Assembly (NCBI GenBank): GCA_041306005.1
Contig: JBFYKJ010000072.1
Location: 1-10,380, forward strand
Direction of reading: 5' to 3'
Source: JBFYKJ01 sp041306005
GTDB lineage: Archaea; Altiarchaeota; Altiarchaeia; JAFGQM01
Length of the DNA stretch: 10,380 nt
A model generated the notes under the pieces. The model was given only the letters and a program-made list of their open reading frames with translations. It made no database searches and was not told the DNA's origin. Position 1 is the first letter of the stretch. Each line of letters opens with the position of its first letter. This document shows, in pieces, positions 1-4,523 of the stretch. Position numbers and translations under genes: made by a program.

Positions 1-2
1 CG

Positions 3-485
3 ACCGGCGAGGCTGACAAAGCTGAGATGTACATCAAATGGGACGGGAACCCGCCTCAAAGGGAGGGCGTTCTAAATCTCTTAGTGGCCGACAATCCAAA
101 AACATGCGGCAAGCTTACTCAGGGCGCTACAAGTTCATTCCCCACGTCGGCTTACCCAGATACCTCAGTATCCCTGTTCGACCTGGATACCTGGTACCTA
201 ACGGGCATCGCAGTCACGGCGGTCGATTGCGGCTTTTTTGAAGGCGGGGGTGGCTTCATGGTGACTACGCTGGATGCGGCCGGGGGCAAAATCAGTTGCA
301 AAGGCTGTAGCAATGATCTCACTTCCTGCAAGTTAGGCACTGCGGCGCAAGATAGGTATACGGACAAAGGCAAGTTAATATGTTGCCAAAGCTGCACGAT
401 GGGCCAGGAACCGCTTTTAACTTACTCCGGGATGCCAAGCCAGACAGTAGCACCCTCTGAAGGCGGCGCGTTGGTCATAGGGTGA
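3..485 (+). CDS. C-terminal part of a Cys-rich protein of unknown function (5' end outside window)
   Basis: The frame is open from the left edge of the window, with no stop before the first internal Met at base 27. This is therefore probably the end of a longer gene rather than a 152-residue protein. The visible part has eight Cys. Seven lie in the second half, in close pairs (SCKGC, ICCQSC), which suggests disulfides or metal binding. The segment is rich in Gly, Thr and Ser and has no membrane helix, fitting an exported or surface domain of the kind encoded further right in the window. It ends with TGA at 483-485, and the next gene has its own promoter 20-30 bases further on. I do not recognise the family. 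The reading frame is well supported; exported location is inference. Confidence 0.6.
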   Translation, partial: TGEADKAEMYIKWDGNPPQREGVLNLLVADNPKTCGKLTQGATSSFPTSAYPDTSVSLFDLDTWYLTGIAVTAVDCGFFEGGGGFMVTTLDAAGGKISCKGCSNDLTSCKLGTAAQDRYTDKGKLICCQSCTMGQEPLLTYSGMPSQTVAPSEGGALVIG

Positions 486-506
486 GGCTGACCTTATTCC
501 TCTACC

Positions 507-513
507 TTTTTAT
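507..513 (+). promoter_or_regulatory. TATA box of gene 537, leaderless
   Basis: TTTTTAT is centred about 27 bases before the ATG at 537 in a pyrimidine-rich spacer. No Shine-Dalgarno is present before the ATG. In archaea transcription starts about 25-27 bases after the TATA centre, so the transcript should begin at or next to the start codon. Confidence 0.5.
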
Positions 514-536
514 CCCTCCCCTCTCAATTTACCCCG

Positions 537-1052
537 ATGGCTGAGAAGACTGCAGACTCAGGACCCAAGACCAAAGTTCGTCCAGACGGCATCCGGGTCA
601 TAACTGGCAACCAGGACAAGGCCGACGCGGCAGCGAAAGCCGGCGGCATCGAAGTCACGTTCTTCATAGAGGCGCACGCGAACGACCAGGAGACGGTCGG
701 GGAAGCATTGAGGGCGACGCTCCTCACAGACCTCAAGGGCGAGCCGGGCGTAACCTTAAGAGTAGCTAAATTCCACCCCGTGGTGGAAAAAGAGAAGCTC
801 TATGCGGGCTTCGTCGAGTGCACGTTCGTCGCCAGGGACCCGCAATTAGTCCTCTACCTGGCCTTAAGGTACGGCCCCTCGGCAGTAGAGGTCGCGAGCC
901 CCGAGAACATAACGATAACCCGCGCCGAGATGCAGAACATGGCCGCGGACACGAGCGCCGCGGTCCAGATGCTCATCGGCCGCATCCTAGAGCTCATGTC
1001 CCCCGAGGACCGCGTCAGGGCGATAAAGCAGGGCCTCGGGCTGAAGAAGTGA
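537..1052 (+). CDS. Conserved-type protein of unknown function, 171 aa
   Basis: The protein is soluble, with no signal peptide, membrane helix or Cys cluster. An N-terminal tail of about 35 residues, rich in Lys, Asp and Ala, precedes an alternating strand/helix region: IEVTFFIEAHA at about 38-48, a helix, VTLRVAKFHPVV at about 77-88, FVECTFVA, then a helix leading to GPSAVEVASPENITI. This could be a ferredoxin-like alpha/beta sandwich, followed by a C-terminal helical segment of about 50 residues. The fold is my reading of the residue pattern, not a match. The ATG at 537 is chosen because a TATA box sits at the leaderless distance. The gene converges on purA with only 10 bases between the stop codons. 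Small proteins with this pattern are frequent among uncharacterised archaeal genes; I do not assign a function. Confidence 0.8.
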   Translation: MAEKTADSGPKTKVRPDGIRVITGNQDKADAAAKAGGIEVTFFIEAHANDQETVGEALRATLLTDLKGEPGVTLRVAKFHPVVEKEKLYAGFVECTFVARDPQLVLYLALRYGPSAVEVASPENITITRAEMQNMAADTSAAVQMLIGRILELMSPEDRVRAIKQGLGLKK

Positions 1053-1062
1053 GTGATGCGCC

Positions 1063-2322
1063 CTAGAACAATTCTCCCTTCTTAAGTACCATCGTCTGCT
1101 CCCTCCCGGGCCCCGTGGACAATATGCTTATCGGGCAGCCGGTCAATTCCTCAAGCCTCTTGACGTATTCCTTAGCCTCCTTAGGAAGCTTCGAGAACTC
1201 GGTCACCCCCGATATGTCGCATTTCCATCCATCCATCTCCTCGTAGACTGGCTTTGCCCTCTCGAGGCGGGATAAATCCAATGGATAATCCACAGTCCTC
1301 TTGCCGTCTATCTCGTAGGCCGTGCACAGATTCAGCGTGTCAAAGTCGGACATGCAGTCGAGTTTAGTCACCACTATAGAGCTTAATCCGTTCACGATGC
1401 GCGAGTATCTTGCGATAACGCCGTCAAACCACCCGGTCCTCCTGGGTCTCCCGGTCGTCGTCCCGTACTCCGCACCTCTTTTCCTTAAGACCTTGCCTGC
1501 ATAGTACTCCTTTCCCTCATTCGCCTTTTTGATATCCTCAGCCGTCACATCCGCATCCATGTCCTCACTCGACGTCTCCTCTTCAGTCCCAAGCTCGGTC
1601 GGGAACGGGCCTCTCCCCACCCTTGTAGTGTAAGCCTTCATTATGGCTATGACCTTATCTATCTTCGTTGGACCTATCCCCAAACCTGTGCACGCCCCGC
1701 CGGCGGTGGGGTTTGACGAGGTCACAAACGGGTAAGTCCCATGGTCGATGTCTAGCATCGTGCCCTGGGCGCCCTCGACAAGGACGTTCTTCCCGGATTC
1801 TATCGCCTCATCAAGTATCGCATAGGTATCCTTCACAAGCGGCCTTAATCTCACAGCTTCGGGCGAATCCCCTTTCACAAACTCGCCCATCCGAACGCCG
1901 GTCCGCTCTATCTTTGCCATGTAGCACGGGCCGATTCCTCTCCCCGTAGTGCCGACCTTGCCGCCCGTCTTCTTGTCGAGTTGTATCTGCGCCTCGGTTA
2001 TGACGTGCGCCGCGGAGCTTATCGCCAGGTTTTTCCCATCGACCTTAAACCCCCGGGCTTCGAGCTCACTTATCTCCTTTATTATCTGCGGCGGGTAGAT
2101 GACCATCCCGTTGCCGCATACGCTAAGCTTGCCCTTGTGTATTATCCCCGAAGGCAGCAAATGGAACTTGAATTTCTCCTTCCCGACAACGACGGTGTGC
2201 CCGGCGTTGTTCCCGCCCGTCGCACGGGCGACCACGCCGGCCTGCTCGGCCAGGTAATCCACTATCTTGCCCTTTCCCTCGTCCCCAAATTGCGCACCGA
2301 CAATTACAATAACCTTACCCAT
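1063..2322 (-). CDS. purA: Adenylosuccinate synthetase
   Basis: This enzyme catalyses the first step from IMP to AMP: IMP + L-aspartate + GTP give adenylosuccinate + GDP + phosphate, in the cytoplasm. The family marks are clear. The N-terminal GTP/IMP loop QFGDEGKGK is at residues 11-19, with catalytic Asp14. GGNNAGHT is at 36-43, with catalytic His42. The IMP-binding GTTGRGIGP is near 124-132, EGAQGTMLDIDHGTYPFVTSSN follows in mid-protein, and TTGRPRRTGWFD later. At 419 residues it is the full-length form seen in bacteria and eukaryotes (about 430 residues); many euryarchaeal PurA proteins are only about 340. All core motifs are intact. It lies 39 bases after the pilin 1 gene on the same strand but has its own TATA-like box, so it may be transcribed alone or with the pilins. 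Purine synthesis is unrelated to pili. Confidence 0.97.
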   Translation of the reverse strand: MGKVIVIVGAQFGDEGKGKIVDYLAEQAGVVARATGGNNAGHTVVVGKEKFKFHLLPSGIIHKGKLSVCGNGMVIYPPQIIKEISELEARGFKVDGKNLAISSAAHVITEAQIQLDKKTGGKVGTTGRGIGPCYMAKIERTGVRMGEFVKGDSPEAVRLRPLVKDTYAILDEAIESGKNVLVEGAQGTMLDIDHGTYPFVTSSNPTAGGACTGLGIGPTKIDKVIAIMKAYTTRVGRGPFPTELGTEEETSSEDMDADVTAEDIKKANEGKEYYAGKVLRKRGAEYGTTTGRPRRTGWFDGVIARYSRIVNGLSSIVVTKLDCMSDFDTLNLCTAYEIDGKRTVDYPLDLSRLERAKPVYEEMDGWKCDISGVTEFSKLPKEAKEYVKRLEELTGCPISILSTGPGREQTMVLKKGELF

Positions 2323-2350
2323 TTTCTTTCGCGCAAATATGCTAAACCAT

Positions 2351-2359
2351 GATTAAAAG
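2351..2359 (-). promoter_or_regulatory. TATA-like box of purA
   Basis: On the minus strand this reads CTTTTAATC, centred about 33 bases before the purA ATG, between it and the pilin 1 stop codon. It would give a 5' leader of only a few bases. No Shine-Dalgarno precedes the purA start. Confidence 0.35.
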
Positions 2360-2361
2360 CA

Positions 2362-2799
2362 TCACTCCGAGCTCCCCCAGAGCATCCCCGCGGTCCTAAA
2401 CGACTGGTTGTCCGAGGACCTATTATAAGTCACCGTAACCTCCTCCTCAAAGCCGTTCCCGGGCCCGGCGCACTTGATGTTGCCCTTCGTGCAGACGGTC
2501 CTCCCGCCCGTAGGCACATTCACATCATCGCAATAGCCGCCGCCCAGCATCCGGACCCCGCTTATGCTCTCGCCTGCCCCGTTTGCCATCACCACGTTCA
2601 GCATGCAGTTCTCTCCGGAGCCCGTCAAACCCCACTCGAGCGGGACGAGGATGCTAAACCCGGAAGAGCCGGGCGCCAGCCTTCCGCCGATGTCAAAGAG
2701 CCTCATCTGCCACGCGGCGACAAGGAGTACCAGCACTATCAGCGCCGCCCACCCGTAGGTGGCGGCGTACTCCATCGAGGCCTGGCCTTTTGCGTGCAT
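2362..2799 (-). CDS. Class III signal peptide pilin-like protein (pilin 1)
   Basis: This is a small type IV pilin-like subunit of 145 residues. The leader MHAKG is followed by QASMEY (residues 6-11), the class III signature. The archaeal prepilin peptidase would cut between Gly5 and Gln6, and Glu10 is the conserved Glu+5. A single hydrophobic helix spans about 12-31. The exported domain has four Cys at 65, 90, 103 and 110; the last three are spaced exactly as in the other two minus-strand pilins (C-x12-C-x6-C). The protein ends WGSSE, matching the WGxxE tail of the others. It is the most diverged of the three: the PVEYYC block of pilins 2 and 3 is replaced by PLEWG, and the first Cys comes later. 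The ATG at 2799 sits 26-27 bases after a TATA box, so the mRNA is probably leaderless. It is likely a pilus subunit assembled by the ATPase at 4524; major versus minor role is unknown. Confidence 0.88.
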   Translation of the reverse strand: MHAKGQASMEYAATYGWAALIVLVLLVAAWQMRLFDIGGRLAPGSSGFSILVPLEWGLTGSGENCMLNVVMANGAGESISGVRMLGGGYCDDVNVPTGGRTVCTKGNIKCAGPGNGFEEEVTVTYNRSSDNQSFRTAGMLWGSSE

Positions 2800-2821
2800 C
2801 TTGGAATAAGACGGGAGGACG

Positions 2822-2829
2822 CATAAAAA
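2822..2829 (-). promoter_or_regulatory. TATA box of pilin 1, leaderless
   Basis: On the minus strand this reads TTTTTATG, centred 26-27 bases before the ATG at 2799. It immediately borders the structured element at 2835-2988, so that element lies where an upstream regulator would bind. The same bases read ATAAAAAT on the plus strand and could also serve as a TATA box in that direction. Confidence 0.5.
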
Positions 2830-2834
2830 TCAGG

Positions 2835-2874
2835 ATTTTCCACCGGTCTAGTGACCGGTGGCTAGGTGGAAAAT
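2835..2874. repeat. Compound inverted repeat with alternative pairings
   Basis: CCACCGGTC (2840-2848) and GACCGGTGG (2853-2861) form a perfect 9-bp hairpin with a 4-base loop. Overlapping it, ATTTTCCACC (2835-2844) is perfectly complementary to GGTGGAAAAT (2865-2874). The two 5' arms share CCACC, so the full stems compete, or the outer ATTTT/AAAAT part caps the inner hairpin. It lies directly upstream of the pilin 1 TATA box. Confidence 0.7.
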
Positions 2875-2878
2875 CTAC

Positions 2879-2982
2879 TGTCAAGAACCACTTAGCATGC
2901 CACAAGGTTCACCGAAGGTGAACCTATGCAGCAACACGTTCCGTGTTGTTTGCATCGGCCAATTAGCCGGTGGTTCTTGACA
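2879..2982. other. Cloverleaf-like structured element, three arms on a 13-bp closing stem
   Basis: TGTCAAGAACCAC (2879-2891) and its perfect complement (2970-2982) close the structure. Inside are three further inverted repeats in series. Arm 1 is a 9-bp stem, AGGTTCACC/GGTGAACCT (2905-2925), with loop GAA. Arm 2 is ATGCA plus CAACACG paired with CGTGTTG plus TGCAT (2926-2955), 12 bp with a small internal irregularity and loop TTC. Arm 3 is CGGC/GCCG (2956-2969). A 13-base unpaired stretch (2892-2904) contains CTTAGCAT, which also recurs at the junctions of the tandem array at 2994-3235. In arm 2, G2931 could form a G-U pair only if the plus strand is RNA, a weak strand hint. The last stem arm can instead form AGCCGGTG/CACCGGCT (2965-2988), followed by CTTTT, which resembles a terminator. 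It could be an ncRNA, a REP/MITE-like mobile palindrome, or a DNA-level regulatory site; the sequence does not decide. Confidence 0.6.
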
Positions 2983-2993
2983 CCGGCTCTTTT

Positions 2994-3235
2994 CATCCCC
3001 AATACAAGACATGCTTAGCATCCCCCATACAAGACATGCTTAGCATCCCTTATACAAGACATCTTCAGCATCCCCAATACAAGACATGCTTAGCATCCCC
3101 AATACAAGACATGCTTAGCATCCCCCATACAAGACATGCTTAGCATCCCTTATACAAGACATGCTTAGAATCCCCTATACAAGACCTGCCCAGCCTCCCT
3201 TATACAAGACATGCTTAGAATCCCCTATACAAGAC
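2994..3235. repeat. 25-bp tandem repeat array, nine full units plus one partial
   Basis: The units follow head to tail with an exact 25-base period from 2994 and no spacers. Each starts CATCCC or AATCCC, then two variable bases, then TACAAGAC, then usually ATGCTTAG. Each regular junction creates ATGCT-T-AGCAT, a 5-bp inverted repeat around one base. The variable positions mark unit types in an order that repeats: units 1-3 match units 5-7 in the variable bases, units 4 and 5 are identical, and units 7-8 resemble 9-10. This indicates stepwise block duplication. Unit 3 (ATCTTCAG) and unit 8 (CTGCCCAG) carry the main substitutions. The array ends two bases before the stop codon of pilin 2, so it is the 3' untranslated region of that gene. 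It is not CRISPR. No long frame runs through it. A role in protein binding, recombination or termination is inference. Confidence 0.92.
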
Positions 3236-3237
3236 CC

Positions 3238-3756
3238 CTATTCCGCCTGCCCCCACACGGTCCCGGCGCTCGACCTTTGCCCGCCGGACGGCGACACATA
3301 GCCTATGGACACGTCCGCCTCATACCTTTCGCCCGCACGCTCAGCGTCGCAGTCTGCATACTCTATCGCGCACCTTGTCGTCTTCCCTATCCCGACGGCC
3401 TCGGGCGAGCAGTAGGCGAAGGCATCCCCCGAGCTTGCATTCACGCCGCCGGCTGTCGCCCCGGCGCCGTTTACCACCACGAGAACCAGAGTGTCGGAAG
3501 CCCCCGGGCCAGCCTTGCAGTAGTATTCGACCGGCCTTAGCTGGCCAAAGCCCATAGACCCGACGCCTATGGAGCCGAACTCAAAGACCCCCATCTGCCA
3601 GAAGGCCATCCCCACGACCAGGAGCACGAGCACCGCCCATCCGTAGGTGGTGAGGTATTCCATGGCGGCTTGGCCGGATCTGTTTAAAGGTCTTCGGCCC
3701 GAACTTGCCGAAGGCAAGTTGGGCACATTTTCGCCTTTGGTGAAAATCGTGTCCAC
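3238..3756 (-). CDS. Class III signal peptide pilin-like protein (pilin 2) with long leader
   Basis: This type IV pilin-like subunit is 172 residues from the GTG at 3756. The class III core NRSGQAAMEYL (residues 25-35) is followed by a hydrophobic helix to about residue 52 and the WQMGVFEFG motif. The exported domain is a close paralogue of pilin 3: PVEYYC, VVVNGAG, C-x12-C-x6-C (four Cys, so two disulfides are possible), RYEADVSIGY, and C-terminal WGQAE. The leader is abnormal. About 28 residues precede the cleavage point, against 5-6 in its paralogues, and this stretch is encoded by two back-to-back palindromes (3697-3751). There is no ATG there; GTG at 3726 is an alternative start. Cleavage after Gly28 would remove the extension, so the mature pilin should be normal. 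No strong TATA box precedes it, and the terminator of pilin 3 lies just upstream, so expression may be weak. Confidence 0.82.
   Translation of the reverse strand: MDTIFTKGENVPNLPSASSGRRPLNRSGQAAMEYLTTYGWAVLVLLVVGMAFWQMGVFEFGSIGVGSMGFGQLRPVEYYCKAGPGASDTLVLVVVNGAGATAGGVNASSGDAFAYCSPEAVGIGKTTRCAIEYADCDAERAGERYEADVSIGYVSPSGGQRSSAGTVWGQAE
3697..3751. repeat. Twin palindromes inside the pilin 2 leader
   Basis: Palindrome 1: AACTTGCC/GGCAAGTT (3702-3720) with loop GAA, extended by GCCC/GGGC with a one-base bulge. Palindrome 2: ATTTTCGCC/GGTGAAAAT (3727-3747) with one G-T pair and loop TTT, extended by CAC/GTG with a one-base bulge. Both have the same plan of an 8-9 bp stem, a bulge and a 3-4 bp base, and they are separated by no more than two bases. 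They lie wholly within the translated N-terminus of pilin 2, upstream of its signal peptide core. Confidence 0.8.
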
Positions 3757-3838
3757 GGTTCTCGGTCTGCTGCTTGGGGTGTCTGCGGGCTTTGACTCAA
3801 GAGTAATTAGCGTTAAGTGAATAAGAAGAAGAGACTTA

Positions 3839-3886
3839 AGAAAAAAAGAGGAAAAAAGAAAAAAGATAAGGGCCAGTGGCCCTTAT
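3839..3886 (-). terminator. Terminator of pilin 3
   Basis: On the minus strand the TAA stop of pilin 3 falls inside a perfect 9-bp hairpin, ATAAGGGCC/GGCCCTTAT with a 3-base loop (3866-3886). Runs of six, six and seven T follow within the next 30 bases. Archaeal termination relies on such T-runs, and the hairpin makes this the clearest terminator in the window. It separates pilin 3 transcription from pilin 2. Confidence 0.8.
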
Positions 3887-4341
3887 TCAGCCGGTCCCCA
3901 GATGGTACCAGCGCTATTCCTGGCCTCACCCGCGGGTGATGAGTAGCCGACACTCACTGCAGCCTCGTACCTGCTGCCCTTGGTGTCTGTGCCGCAGTCA
4001 ACGTTTGGGACTGAGCACCTGGCCGTCTTGCCGGCAGCGACTGTCGTCGGGTCGCATGCGATTGCACTGCCTCCGGCGACGCTGACCGTCACGTTCGTTA
4101 TCTGGCCGCCTGCGCCGTTGTTCATGACAACCGTCACGGTGTCAGTCGCGCCAACGCCTGCAACGCAGTAGTATTCAACCGGCTTCAACGGGCCAAAGCC
4201 CGAGAAGTTCGCGGCCGCTCCCGCGCCCGGAGTGAACACTCCCATCTGCCACAGTACAACACCTACTATGATGACAACGAGTATTGCCCACCCGTAGGTC
4301 ATCAAGTATTCCATAGCACCTTGTCCTTTTGTGTGCATCAT
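3883..4341 (-). CDS. Class III signal peptide pilin-like protein (pilin 3)
   Basis: This 152-residue type IV pilin-like subunit is the most regular of the three minus-strand pilins. The leader MMHTKG is followed by QGAMEYLMTYGW (residues 7-18). Cleavage is expected after Gly6, Glu11 is the conserved Glu+5, and the hydrophobic helix spans about 18-32, ending in WQMGVF. The exported domain has Cys at 59, 96, 109 and 116, with C-x12-C-x6-C shared by all three paralogues. It also has NVTV (a possible N-glycosylation site), RYEAAVSVGYSSP, and the C-terminus WGPAE. The two tandem ATGs (4341, 4338) leave the start uncertain by one codon. With a strong TATA box, a short leader and a dedicated terminator it forms a complete single-gene unit, so I infer it is the best-expressed of the three and perhaps the major pilin. 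It is divergent from the ATPase operon at 4524. Confidence 0.9.
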   Translation of the reverse strand: MMHTKGQGAMEYLMTYGWAILVVIIVGVVLWQMGVFTPGAGAAANFSGFGPLKPVEYYCVAGVGATDTVTVVMNNGAGGQITNVTVSVAGGSAIACDPTTVAAGKTARCSVPNVDCGTDTKGSRYEAAVSVGYSSPAGEARNSAGTIWGPAE

Positions 4342-4351
4342 TTTTTTGCCT

Positions 4352-4392
4352 CGGTTTTACCGATATGCCATTTGATAGGGTTACTGGTTACT
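4352..4392. promoter_or_regulatory. Possible leader control region of pilin 3
   Basis: Between the pilin 3 TATA box and its ATG lie CGGT/ACCG with a TTT loop (4352-4362) and a tandem GGTTACT-GGTTACT (4379-4392). The predicted transcript start falls near 4383, so the hairpin would be in the mRNA leader and the tandem heptamer at the start site. No Shine-Dalgarno is present. A regulatory role is inference. Confidence 0.3.
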
Positions 4393-4405
4393 ATACGTTT
4401 GCTCC

Positions 4406-4412
4406 TATAAAA
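4406..4412 (-). promoter_or_regulatory. TATA box of pilin 3
   Basis: On the minus strand this reads TTTTATA, the best TATA match upstream of pilin 3. It predicts a start near 4383 and a leader of about 40 bases, unlike the leaderless promoters of pilin 1 and gene 537. The weaker GCATATC at 4363-4369 lies at the leaderless distance and is the alternative. Confidence 0.45.
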
Positions 4413-4477
4413 GGCTGTTGGGTGCAGAATTTGCGGTTTGCGCAATAAAAAGGCGCCCCGTCCTTATAGCACAGGGC

Positions 4478-4503
4478 CGCCCGCAGTGCGGGCGCTTTTT
4501 AAA
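4478..4503 (+). promoter_or_regulatory. Hairpin and TATA box of the pilus ATPase operon
   Basis: TTTTTAAA (4496-4503) is centred about 24-25 bases before the ATG at 4524, so the operon mRNA is probably leaderless. Directly upstream is a perfect 7-bp GC hairpin, CGCCCGC/GCGGGCG with loop AGT (4478-4494), occupying the place of the TFB recognition element. Hairpin plus T-run could also stop plus-strand read-through. Confidence 0.5.
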
Positions 4504-4523
4504 CCGCCGGGCCTAATATTCCC

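Noticed and set aside
2649..2657. TTAGCATCC inside pilin 1 (minus strand), resembling the array unit
   Set aside because: Nine bases within a conserved coding segment, with neither the rest of the unit nor the inverted repeat; taken as chance.
2879..2982. tRNA or tRNA-like gene, suggested by the cloverleaf
   Set aside because: The closing stem is 13 bp, the loops are three bases, and there is no TPsiC-like loop, seven-base anticodon loop or CCA end.
2994..3235. CRISPR array
   Set aside because: The 25-base units abut one another with no unique spacers, and the variation is a few bases within the unit. There are no cas genes in the window.
3211..3540. 109-residue plus-strand reading frame starting in the tandem array
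   Set aside because: It is antisense to pilin 2, whose class III signal and Cys spacing are clear. The start falls by chance in a repeat unit.
3661..3688. Leaderless start of pilin 2 at ATG 3663 from the TTTAAA at 3683-3688
   Set aside because: The spacing (about 22 bases) is short, and this start would remove the G-Q cleavage site and most of the class III signal, so the pilin could not be processed.
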